NCBI GenBank assembly: GCA_019233415.1
Contig: JAFAMK010000242.1
Location: 1 to 12,601, forward strand
DNA length: 12,601 bases
From: Vulcanimicrobiota bacterium
Lineage (GTDB): Bacteria > Vulcanimicrobiota > Vulcanimicrobiia > Vulcanimicrobiales > Vulcanimicrobiaceae
Direction: 5' to 3'
Of this stretch, positions 1 to 5,559 are shown piece by piece. A program made the position numbers and the translations under genes. The notes under the pieces were generated by a model. It worked only from the letters and a program-made list of their open reading frames with translations. It made no database searches and was not told the DNA's origin. Position 1 is the first letter of the stretch. Every line of letters begins with the position of its first letter.

Positions 1-1
1 C

Positions 2-1030
2 ACGCTGCTTTCGGCGCGGATCGACACGCTGACCAGCACGCTGCAGGTCGCGCTCGCGAGCGGCAGCCGGAACATCAACGACCTGACCGGCCAGCTCGAT
101 GCGGCGGTGCGCCGCAACACCGGGCACTTCGACACCATCGTCGCGGCGCTCGACGCGTCGGCGCGCGACCTGAACAAGACCGCCGACCACGTCGAGTCCC
201 TCGCCGGCGATCCGGCGCTGCGCAGCAACCTGCTGCAGACGACGCAAGGGATCGCGCAGACCGCGCAGACCTTCGCCTCGATCGCCAATGACCTGCACAG
301 CGTCACCGGGAACCCGCAGACGCAGGCGCAGCTGCGCGACACCGTCGCGAACATCGACGCCGCGTCGCAGAAGGCGAACTCGATCTTCGCGCAGTTCGGC
401 GGAACGTCGAGCGTCTACGGCGTCGACCGCAACGCGACGCCGGCGCCGTTCGGCACGCCTGCCCCGCACCGCTCCGGCGAACCCGTTCCTGCGGGCGGCG
501 CACCCGGCCCGAGCGGCACACCGCCCCCCGGCGTGGTTCAGGCGAGAATCCAGAACAAGCTCTCGGGGCTCGTGCGGAACCTCGTCGCGCTGCAGGTTCG
601 CGTCTCGGAGCTGGACGCGCAGCGCGTGAACACCAACGCCTCGCCGCTGCTCACGAGCGACCGCGGACCGTCGACCGACGTGAACGTCCTGCTGCTGCCG
701 AAGGGTCCGACCTCGCTGCTCGCCGGCCCGAACGACATCGGCGGACCGTCGCCGACGTGGAACTTCGCCGCGATGTCGACCGTGCGCCCCGGCCTGCAGC
801 TCGGCGGCGGCGTTCTCTACTCGCGGCTCGGCGTGCGCGCGGTCTACTCGCCGGCGCTCAGCCGCGGCCTCGGCCTCGGGTTCGACGCACGGGTGTACGA
901 CCTGCGCCACCCGACGACCGACGCGTACGCGAACCTCGGCCTGGGCAACGGGTTGACGCTGTTCGGCGGCGAGCGCGACGTGCTGCGCAGCGGCCGCCGC
1001 ACGACGTTCGGCCTGCAGTTCCAGTTCTAG
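2..1030 (+). CDS. MlaD-like (MCE family) lipid-transport protein, 3' part only
   Basis: The reading frame is open from the window edge, so the start and the MCE domain itself lie upstream; 342 codons are visible. The first ~140 visible residues are helical, coiled-coil-like sequence rich in Ala, Gln, Asn and Asp (LTSTLQ, DLTGQLD, VAALDASARDLNKTADHV), as in the long helices that follow MCE domains. Residues ~145-178 are a Pro/Gly/Ala-rich linker. The rest is beta-rich, with alternating aromatic and Gly residues (GGGVLYSRLG, GFDARVYDL, GLTLFGGERDVL), and ends in FGLQFQF, a terminal-Phe pattern like outer-membrane strands. MCE proteins of several diderm phyla carry a similar tail. By family knowledge it would carry phospholipids between inner and outer membranes with an MlaE/MlaF-type ABC transporter, presumably encoded upstream. 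The assignment rests on the helical-plus-tail architecture, since the diagnostic domain is out of view. Confidence 0.72.
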   Translation, partial: TLLSARIDTLTSTLQVALASGSRNINDLTGQLDAAVRRNTGHFDTIVAALDASARDLNKTADHVESLAGDPALRSNLLQTTQGIAQTAQTFASIANDLHSVTGNPQTQAQLRDTVANIDAASQKANSIFAQFGGTSSVYGVDRNATPAPFGTPAPHRSGEPVPAGGAPGPSGTPPPGVVQARIQNKLSGLVRNLVALQVRVSELDAQRVNTNASPLLTSDRGPSTDVNVLLLPKGPTSLLAGPNDIGGPSPTWNFAAMSTVRPGLQLGGGVLYSRLGVRAVYSPALSRGLGLGFDARVYDLRHPTTDAYANLGLGNGLTLFGGERDVLRSGRRTTFGLQFQF

Positions 1031-1672
1031 GTGCGCGCCGCGGGCGGCTTCCCCTGGGTTGTCTGCGGGCTGGTCGCGCTGAACGTCTGGGTTTTCGTCC
1101 AGGAAGCCTACGCGCCGCACCCCGACCGGTTCATCGACGCCTTCGCGATGATCCCCTACGACATCACGCACGACGTCGTGCTGCCACCACCCTCGCCGCC
1201 GTTTCCGCCGCTGACGATCATCACCTCGATGTTCGTGCACGGCGGCGTGTCGCACATCGTTTTCAACCTGCTGTTCCTGTTCGTCTGCGGACCGGCGGTC
1301 GAGAACGTCTGCGGGCACCTGCGCTTTCTCGCCTTCTACTTGATATGTGGTATCGTCGGCGGCGTCGCGGTGGTCGCGGTCGCGAGCGACAGCCAGGTAC
1401 CCACGATCGGCGCATCGGGGGCGATCGCGGGCGTCATGGGCGCCTACCTGGTCGAGTTTCCGTTCGCGCCGGTGTTCCTGCGGCTGCCGGCGATCGTTGT
1501 CATCGGCCTTTGGGCGGCCGCTCAGTTCTTGAGCGGCTTCGACACGGTCAGTGCGCGCGCGGCGGAGTCGCAGGGCGGCGTCGCGTATTTCGCCCACATC
1601 GGTGGGTTCAGCGCGGGGGTACTCTTGATCGGGCTGATGGTGAAGAAGAAGCGGAAGACGGCACTTTGGTGA
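1031..1672 (+). CDS. Rhomboid-family intramembrane serine protease
   Basis: 213 aa, an integral membrane protease that cuts substrates within the bilayer. Visible signatures are the second-helix motif H70-x4-H75-x3-N79 (FVHGGVSHIVFNLLF), the catalytic serine in GASG (Ser129) and the catalytic histidine in AHIGG (His189). Helices are visible at roughly 8-24, 62-90, 97-118, 124-142, 150-170 and 184-205, giving the six-helix core without extra domains; the tail ends in a basic KKKRK cluster. The GTG start is the codon directly after the TAG of the upstream MlaD-like gene and in the same frame. No Shine-Dalgarno sequence is evident, so translation probably depends on coupling. The loop between helix 1 and helix 2 is Pro-rich (residues 52-60). 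Family assignment is secure; the substrate is unknown. Confidence 0.93.
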   Translation: MRAAGGFPWVVCGLVALNVWVFVQEAYAPHPDRFIDAFAMIPYDITHDVVLPPPSPPFPPLTIITSMFVHGGVSHIVFNLLFLFVCGPAVENVCGHLRFLAFYLICGIVGGVAVVAVASDSQVPTIGASGAIAGVMGAYLVEFPFAPVFLRLPAIVVIGLWAAAQFLSGFDTVSARAAESQGGVAYFAHIGGFSAGVLLIGLMVKKKRKTALW

Positions 1673-1679
1673 TGATGGC

Positions 1680-2582
1680 GTGAAAATCGGGATTGTCGGT
1701 TCGGGCGCGCTGGGGACGCTGTTCGGGCAGCGGCTCGCGGCTGCGAACGACGTGATGTTGTTGGACCGCAAGCGCGACGTCGTCGAGACGATCGCGCGCG
1801 AAGGCGTGCGGGTCGACGGCGAGGCGCGTCCGGCGCAGGCGACGAGCGAGTCGCGCGACTTGTACGGCGTGCAGGTGCTGTTCGTGTTCGTGCGCGCGAC
1901 CGACACGCTGCGCGCGCTGCGCCCGTTCGCCGGCGAACTGAGCCCGGCGACGGCGATCGTCTCGCTGCAGAACGGCCTCGGAAACGAAGAGGCGATCAAG
2001 ACCTCGCTGGGCGGGACGATCTCACTCGTGATCGGGGCGACGACCGAGTCGGCGCTGACGGTCGGGCCGGCCGACGTGCGCCGGCTGGGCGAAGGCGCGA
2101 CGGTCCTCGGCAGCGCGGGCGCCTCACCCGAACTGGTCAATCGCGTCGTGCGGCTGCTGGTGGACGCGGGGTTCCACGCCAGCGCGGCCTACGACATTCG
2201 CCCGCACCTGTGGGGCAAGCTGATCGCGAACGCGGCGATCAACCCGGTCGCCGCACTGCTCGAAGCGCCGAACGGCGTCGTGCTGCGCGACGAGCATGCC
2301 GGCGACGTCGCGCGCTCGCTCGCGCAGGAAGCGGCGACGGTCGCGAACGCGATGCGCATCCCGCTGCCGTTCAGCGATCCGTGGTCGTACGTGCGCACGA
2401 TCGTCGAGCAGACCGCGGAGTTGGACAACTCGATGCTCTACGACCTGCGCGCGGGCGCGCCGACCGAGGTCGACTTCATCAACGGCGCGGTGGTCGCCGC
2501 CGGCCGCCGCGCCGCCGTCCCGACGCCGTACAACGAGACGCTCACCGCGCTGATGAAAGCGCGCGAGGCGACCCGCGGCTAG
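1680..2582 (+). CDS. Ketopantoate reductase family protein (PanE/ApbA-like)
   Basis: 300 aa, the usual length for 2-dehydropantoate 2-reductase, which uses NADPH to reduce ketopantoate to pantoate on the way to coenzyme A. The N-terminal Rossmann motif is GSGALG (residues 7-12), followed by QNGLGNEE (97-104). The C-terminal helical domain has the family signature WGKL-x-x-N-x-x-INP, giving the likely catalytic Lys180 and Asn184, and EVDFINGAVV with Glu263, the usual substrate/acid residue. The GTG start lies 7 nt after the rhomboid stop; two ATGs just upstream are out of frame, and the Rossmann motif directly follows the chosen start. Its stop overlaps the stop of the convergent recombinase. 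Members of this family are sometimes paralogues acting on other 2-oxo acids, and no pantothenate genes are adjacent, so the exact substrate is not certain. Confidence 0.9.
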   Translation: MKIGIVGSGALGTLFGQRLAAANDVMLLDRKRDVVETIAREGVRVDGEARPAQATSESRDLYGVQVLFVFVRATDTLRALRPFAGELSPATAIVSLQNGLGNEEAIKTSLGGTISLVIGATTESALTVGPADVRRLGEGATVLGSAGASPELVNRVVRLLVDAGFHASAAYDIRPHLWGKLIANAAINPVAALLEAPNGVVLRDEHAGDVARSLAQEAATVANAMRIPLPFSDPWSYVRTIVEQTAELDNSMLYDLRAGAPTEVDFINGAVVAAGRRAAVPTPYNETLTALMKAREATRG

Positions 2583-3553
2583 CGCTTGTCGCGCGGGTGC
2601 GCGGCGTCGAACTGCTCGAGCACGCGGCGCCGCGCGACCTTCGTGTAGACCTGCGTCGTCGCGAGGCTCTCGTGGCCGAGGATTTCCTTGATGACGAGCA
2701 AGTCGGCGCCGTTCTCGTACAGATGCGTCGCCATCGTGTGGCGCATCGTATGCGGTGACGCATGGCCTTCGAGCCCGGCGATCCCGAGGTACGTGCGGAC
2801 GATCTTGTAGAGCGCCGACTCGCTGAGCCGCGCGCCGCCGCGCCCGATGAAGAACGCCGTGCCCGGCGTACGCGGCCGCACCCCGAGGTAGGCGCGCATC
2901 GCCTCGGCCGCGGCGCGGGTAAGCGGCACGGTTCGGTCCTTGTTCCCCTTGCCGCCGACGACGCGCATCGTGCGCCCGTCGAGGTCGACGTCGTGGACGT
3001 CGAGCCCGAGCAGCTCGGAGCGCCGAATCCCGCTGGAATACAGGCACTCCAGGATCGCCCGGTCGCGCAGTCGCTGGGCCTCGGTCAGCCCGGCGAGCCG
3101 GACGCCCAGGAGCCGGTCGACGTCGGCCTCGGTCAGCGCCTTCGGGAGCGGCTTGCCGATCTTCGGGCTCGGAATGTCGGTAGCCGGATTGTCGGGCCGC
3201 CGGCCGTCGAACTTCAGGAACTTGTAGAACGTCCGCAGCGCGGAGATTTTCCGACGCAGCGAGCGCGGCGCGTAGGCCCGTGAGCCGTTGAGGCGCTGGA
3301 CGTAGGCCAGGACGTCGGCGGTCGTGGCCGGTTCGAGCCCGTCGTACGGGGGCTGGCGATGGCGGTCGAGGTCGTCGTCGCCGGCGGCGCGCGCCGTCAG
3401 AAACGACCCGAAGCTTTCGAGGTCGCGCTGGTACGCCACCGACGTGCGCGGGCTCATGCGGCGCAGGTCGAGGAACTGCGCGAACCGCGCGATCGCCGGA
3501 TCGCTCGAGGCGAATGCGGCGCGCTCGTAGACCCGACGGGCTTTCCCGGCCAC
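2579..3553 (-). CDS. Tyrosine recombinase, XerC/XerD type
   Basis: 324 aa, close to Xer recombinases (about 300 aa). The N-terminal SAM-like core-binding domain is at ~20-115 (FLDLRRMSPRTSVAYQRDL, then LRRKISALRTFYKF). The catalytic domain has all residues: Arg177 (GIRRSELLGL), Lys202 (GGKGNKDR), His268 and Arg271 (SPHTMRHT), His294 (LGHESLATT) and nucleophile Tyr303 (QVYTKV), with the canonical nine-residue His-Tyr spacing. Xer proteins resolve chromosome dimers at dif; the complete catalytic set and ordinary length suggest a housekeeping Xer, but an integrase of an element cannot be excluded. The GTG start is supported by GGAAAGGA about 5 nt upstream. The gene is convergent with the reductase (stops share CTAG) and lies 159 nt downstream of the small peptide gene on the same strand. 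Confidence 0.93.
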   Translation of the reverse strand: MAGKARRVYERAAFASSDPAIARFAQFLDLRRMSPRTSVAYQRDLESFGSFLTARAAGDDDLDRHRQPPYDGLEPATTADVLAYVQRLNGSRAYAPRSLRRKISALRTFYKFLKFDGRRPDNPATDIPSPKIGKPLPKALTEADVDRLLGVRLAGLTEAQRLRDRAILECLYSSGIRRSELLGLDVHDVDLDGRTMRVVGGKGNKDRTVPLTRAAAEAMRAYLGVRPRTPGTAFFIGRGGARLSESALYKIVRTYLGIAGLEGHASPHTMRHTMATHLYENGADLLVIKEILGHESLATTQVYTKVARRRVLEQFDAAHPRDKR

Positions 3554-3589
3554 GGTCGTCCTTTCCGGCGGGCTTCTTCCGCGCCGCCA

Positions 3590-3618
3590 AGTATGACGAT
3601 AATCAGAATTTCCGTTAC
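3590..3618 (-). promoter_or_regulatory. Possible promoter for the recombinase
   Basis: This is a short AT-richer stretch in GC-rich surroundings. On the minus strand GTAACG (3618-3613) and CATACT (3595-3590) are 17 nt apart, matching sigma-70 -35 and -10 consensus at 3/6 and 4/6 positions. The match is weak and the call rests mostly on base composition and position upstream of the recombinase start. Confidence 0.22.
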
Positions 3619-3623
3619 TGCGC

Positions 3624-3642
3624 GGAAGGGCGAAAACCTTCC
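3624..3642. other. Short hairpin between peptide gene and recombinase
   Basis: GGAAGG (3624-3629) and CCTTCC (3637-3642) form a perfect 6-bp stem with a 7-nt loop. It lies downstream of the 53-codon peptide gene and upstream of the recombinase. No T-tract follows on either strand, so it is not a standard intrinsic terminator; it could pause transcription or process a shared message. Confidence 0.3.
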
Positions 3643-3712
3643 CGCCGACGGCGGCCGGCTCGACCGCCGGTTCCCTGGATCAGGCGCTCAGCGACGGCCG
3701 AGCGCTACCGCG

Positions 3713-3874
3713 TCAGGCGCAGGCGTCCCAGCTCGGCGGACAGCACCCGTTCGTGCAGTTCGCCGTCTTATTGCAGCCGAGCGTCTGGAACGACCACCCG
3801 GGCGCCTGGGCGCGCAACGTCGTCGAAGCGGGTTCCTCGCGCAGGTCGAGGTCGTCGAACCGATCGTTCGTCAT
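3713..3874 (-). CDS. Small peptide resembling a lanthipeptide-type RiPP precursor
   Basis: A 53-codon gene read directly from the minus strand, starting ATG at 3874 and ending TGA at 3715-3713. Residues 1-15 are acidic and contain RFDDLDLREEP, which recalls the F-x-L-D leader box recognised by class I lanthipeptide dehydratases. A short Ala/Pro/Gly stretch around 22-26 could separate leader from core. The C-terminal part (27-53) holds all five Cys (34, 40, 44, 45, 52), each except Cys45 preceded by Thr or Ser at thioether spacing: T31-x-x-C34, T37-x-x-C40, T41-x-x-C44 and S48-x3-C52. A Shine-Dalgarno sequence GGGGGTGA precedes the ATG by 4 nt. No dehydratase, cyclase, protease or exporter is in the window, so modification would have to occur in trans. 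Alternatives are an unmodified disulfide- or metal-binding peptide. That it is a gene is well supported; the RiPP role is inference. Confidence 0.7.
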   Translation of the reverse strand: MTNDRFDDLDLREEPASTTLRAQAPGWSFQTLGCNKTANCTNGCCPPSWDACA

Positions 3875-3878
3875 GATT

Positions 3879-3886
3879 TCACCCCC
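3879..3886 (-). promoter_or_regulatory. Strong ribosome binding site of the small peptide gene
   Basis: The minus strand reads GGGGGTGA, seven of eight bases identical to GGAGGTGA (complementary to the 16S rRNA 3' end), followed by AATC and the ATG. It is among the best Shine-Dalgarno sequences in this window and decides both reality and start of the 53-codon gene. Confidence 0.75.
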
Positions 3887-3932
3887 GTGGAAATGCGGCC
3901 GTCGCGGCCGCCCGCGGAGCTTCGCCGGTCGC

Positions 3933-3954
3933 CTCGAAAGGCGCCTCCTTCGAG
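3933..3954. other. Inverted repeat upstream of the DUF6494-type gene
   Basis: CTCGAA (3933-3938) and TTCGAG (3949-3954) form a 6-bp stem around a 10-nt loop that itself contains the palindrome AGGCGCCT. It lies between the divergent starts of the peptide gene and the DUF6494-type gene. It could be an operator or an mRNA leader hairpin; nothing else in this 118-nt gap stands out. Confidence 0.25.
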
Positions 3955-3992
3955 CGCTACGAACCGCGCTCGCGCGAAGGGAGAATCAACCG

Positions 3993-4199
3993 ATGGACGA
4001 GGACGCGTTCAACCTCGCACTCCGCAAGTTCCTCAAGGAGGTCGGCGTTACGTCGCAGCGCGAGATCGAAAAAGCGGTCCGCGACGCGCTCGACGACGGC
4101 CGGCTGCGCGACGACGACGCGCTCGACGCGACGATGACGCTCGCGATCCCGGCGCTCGGGCTCACGCACGTGGTTCGCCGGCAGATCGAGCTGGGTTGA
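3993..4199 (+). CDS. DUF6494-type small conserved protein
   Basis: 68 aa starting MDEDAFNLALRKFLKEVGV. The pattern of an acidic N-terminus, an amphipathic RKFLKEVGVTSQREIEKAV segment and the ending LGLTHVVRRQIEL matches my memory of the DUF6494 family, short uncharacterised proteins of about this length. The frame stays open further upstream, but that extension is Arg-rich out-of-frame-type sequence. The ATG at 3993 follows AAGGGAG by a suitable distance and begins the recognisable domain. It is soluble, probably cytoplasmic, with two or three predicted helices; no function is known to me. Its last 38 nt overlap the 3' end of the TetR gene on the other strand, and it is divergent from the small peptide gene. 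Confidence 0.82.
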   Translation: MDEDAFNLALRKFLKEVGVTSQREIEKAVRDALDDGRLRDDDALDATMTLAIPALGLTHVVRRQIELG

Positions 4200-4809
4200 G
4201 CAGCGACGCGCGCACGACGCGCTGAACGACCGGCGCGACGTCGGCGATGCGCCGTTCTTCGCCGGCGAGCCCGTCGAACAGGTCGAAGCGCGTCAGCGCG
4301 TCGAGCAATTCCACGGCGGCCGGCTGAGCGAGTGCGAGCGCGTGCGGATCTGCCGCCGCGATTCGCGCCAGCAGCACCTCCGCGGCGTTGCGCCGGCGAA
4401 CGGTGCGCGCCGCCAGCGCCCGCCCGACCTCTGCGTCGAGCATCGCGAGCGCGTTCACGCGCCGAATACCAAGCCGGTCACTGTCGTAGAACGCCGCGAA
4501 CGCGGTGACGAACGCGTCGAGCGCCGCACCCGCATCGCCGGCAGCTTCGAACGCGAGGGGGACCATCTTCGCGATCCCGCCGTGCGCGGCAAAGTCGTCG
4601 AACAGCGCTTCGAGCAACCCCGCCTTTGACGCGAACTGATAGTACACGGTCATCCGCACGACGCCGGCGCGCTTGGCAACAGCGTCGAGGCTGAACACCA
4701 GCACGTCGTCGTCCGCCGCGAGCAGCTCGCGGCCGGCCGCGATGATGCGGGCGCGCGTCTGATCGGCGGCCGCTCGGCGGGTCGTGCTCTTGTATGGGCG
4801 AGGGCTCAT
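4162..4809 (-). CDS. TetR-family transcriptional regulator
   Basis: 215 aa, typical for TetR repressors. The N-terminal DNA-binding domain covers ~15-70: helix TRARIIAAGRELLAA, then the helix-turn-helix SLDAVAKRAGVVRMTVYYQF (40-59) and SKAGLLEALF. The remaining ~145 residues are an Ala-rich helical ligand and dimer domain with no recognisable ligand signature. The ATG at 4809 places the helix-turn-helix at its normal distance from the start. The gene is divergent from the small membrane protein at 4887 with 77 nt between starts, the usual arrangement for a TetR repressor controlling itself and its neighbour; this is inference. The 3' end runs 38 nt into the convergent DUF6494-type gene. Confidence 0.92.
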   Translation of the reverse strand: MSPRPYKSTTRRAAADQTRARIIAAGRELLAADDDVLVFSLDAVAKRAGVVRMTVYYQFASKAGLLEALFDDFAAHGGIAKMVPLAFEAAGDAGAALDAFVTAFAAFYDSDRLGIRRVNALAMLDAEVGRALAARTVRRRNAAEVLLARIAAADPHALALAQPAAVELLDALTRFDLFDGLAGEERRIADVAPVVQRVVRASLLNPARSAGEPRA

Positions 4810-4818
4810 TCAGGACGG

Positions 4819-4847
4819 TTGACAGCGGCGCCACATCGGGCTAGGCT
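4819..4847 (+). promoter_or_regulatory. Sigma-70-like promoter for the membrane protein, in the TetR intergenic region
   Basis: A perfect TTGACA (4819-4824) is followed after 17 nt by TAGGCT (4842-4847), a moderate -10, and then by an AT-rich island. The start codon of the membrane protein is 39 nt beyond the -10 hexamer. The -35 is embedded in GGTTGACAG, which recurs inverted as CTGTCTATCC at 4861-4870, a plausible pair of arms for the adjacent TetR regulator. Confidence 0.45.
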
Positions 4848-4875
4848 GTATTTTATCATACTGTCTATCCAAAAT
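4848..4875. promoter_or_regulatory. AT-rich island with inverted repeats; candidate TetR operator and TetR promoter
   Basis: This ~28-nt AT-rich stretch in very GC-rich DNA contains ATTTT (4850-4854) and AAAAT (4871-4875) as inverted arms. The right arm CTGTCTATCC (4861-4870) of the GG(T/A)T(A)GACAG pair also lies here. On the minus strand TAGACA (4867-4862) could be a -35 for the TetR gene, giving face-to-face overlapping promoters. The exact operator cannot be fixed from one sequence. Confidence 0.35.
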
Positions 4876-4886
4876 CGAGGTGGCGC

Positions 4887-5342
4887 ATGGCCGGCTTCGC
4901 GATCCTACGAGCAATCCACATCCTCTCCGGCGCCGCCTGGGTCGGAACGACCTTCTTCCTCATCGCCTTCGTCATCCCGGCGGTCGCCCGCAGCGGCGAA
5001 GCCGGCGGCCGTTTCATGGAACGCCTCGGCCCCCGCATTCCGATCGCGATCGGCCCCGCCTCGGGCCTGACGATGCTCTCGGGTCTGGCGATGTACGGCG
5101 TCGACTCCCAGGGCTTCCACCCGAGCTGGATCCTCGCCCCAACCGGCCTGACGTTCACCATCGGCGCCCTCGCCGCGATCGCCGCCGGAATCCTCGGCGG
5201 AACCGTCCTCCGCCGCAACGGCCCACCCGCCCCCGGCGAAGACGCCGCAGCCGCCGCCCGCCGCACCAGCACCGTCGCAACGACCGTCCTCGTGCTCCTC
5301 GGCATCGCCGTAATCTGTATGGCCGTCGCGCGCTACATCTGA
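4887..5342 (+). CDS. Small four-helix membrane protein, DUF2269/CopD-like
   Basis: 151 aa with hydrophobic segments at about 5-33, 50-70, 82-108 and 129-149, giving four transmembrane helices. The first begins IHILSGAAWVGTTFF; an H-x3-G-x2-W-x-G pattern (His11, Trp18) of this kind is shared by DUF2269-like and CopD-like membrane proteins, some of which bind haem or copper. A short charged loop (109-127, Pro/Ala/Arg-rich) precedes the last helix. The ATG has AGGTGG 4-5 nt upstream. Being divergent from the TetR gene, it is probably the target of that repressor. No other gene follows closely on this strand, so it is likely monocistronic. The specific function is not known; the family call is moderate. 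Confidence 0.8.
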   Translation: MAGFAILRAIHILSGAAWVGTTFFLIAFVIPAVARSGEAGGRFMERLGPRIPIAIGPASGLTMLSGLAMYGVDSQGFHPSWILAPTGLTFTIGALAAIAAGILGGTVLRRNGPPAPGEDAAAAARRTSTVATTVLVLLGIAVICMAVARYI

Positions 5343-5353
5343 CACCGAGCGTA

Positions 5354-5378
5354 GCGCGGTTGCGCCGGAGCGCCGCGC
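5354..5378. terminator. Weak GC hairpin after the membrane protein gene
   Basis: GCGCGG (5354-5359) pairs with CCGCGC (5373-5378) across a 13-nt loop, 12 nt after the stop codon. There is no T-tract after it, so intrinsic termination is doubtful. It is the only candidate terminator in this gap. Confidence 0.25.
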
Positions 5379-5426
5379 CATGATACCGTGCTACTCAACC
5401 ACCCTTTCCACCACGGAGGACCGCCG

Positions 5427-5492
5427 ATGACCATCATCGTCTCCGCGCGCACCGGCGCGACGGTCCTCATTTCGCGCGCACGCTCCACCTGA
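5427..5492 (+). CDS. Possible 21-aa leader ORF upstream of rsgA
   Basis: ATG at 5427, 21 codons, TGA at 5490-5492. It is preceded by ACGGAGGA (5413-5420) with 6 nt spacing, one of the best Shine-Dalgarno matches in the window. The peptide reads MTIIVSARTGATVLISRARST: hydrophobic N-terminal half, basic C-terminal half, no family recognised. It ends 67 nt before the rsgA start, so it could be a regulatory leader peptide, a free small protein or a decayed gene remnant. The rest of the 217-nt gap between the membrane protein and rsgA holds the hairpin and a short direct repeat. Confidence 0.4.
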   Translation: MTIIVSARTGATVLISRARST

Positions 5493-5519
5493 GCTAGACG
5501 CCGCCGCCGTCGCGCCGAC

Positions 5520-5546
5520 CCGATCGAACCACCAGCACCGATCGAA
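5520..5546 (+). repeat. 9-bp direct repeat just upstream of rsgA
   Basis: CCGATCGAA occurs at 5520-5528 and again at 5538-5546, 9 nt apart (18-nt period, near two helical turns). The second copy runs into AAAGG, the likely rsgA Shine-Dalgarno. Each copy holds the palindrome CGATCG. It may be a regulator site or chance in GC-rich DNA. Confidence 0.35.
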
Positions 5547-5559
5547 AGGCACGACAACC

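Noticed and set aside
757..1683. 308-codon plus-strand open frame across the MlaD-like and rhomboid genes
   Set aside because: Arg-rich shadow; the other frames give a beta-strand tail and a complete rhomboid active site.
2579..3553. Recombinase as integrase of a mobile element carrying the peptide gene
   Set aside because: No tRNA, attachment-site repeat, phage or transposon gene was seen, and length and motifs fit a housekeeping Xer protein.
2124..3590. 488-codon minus-strand open frame
   Set aside because: Very Arg/Pro/Ala-rich shadow of the recombinase and reductase in a GC-rich genome; no domain signatures, while the overlapping frames have full catalytic motifs.
3624..3642. Intrinsic terminator after the peptide gene
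   Set aside because: The hairpin has no T-tract on either strand; kept only as a hairpin of unknown role.
3753..3992. Upstream extension of the DUF6494-type gene
   Set aside because: It would overlap the peptide gene on the other strand, is rich in Arg and Ser, and the ATG at 3993 has its own Shine-Dalgarno and begins the conserved part.
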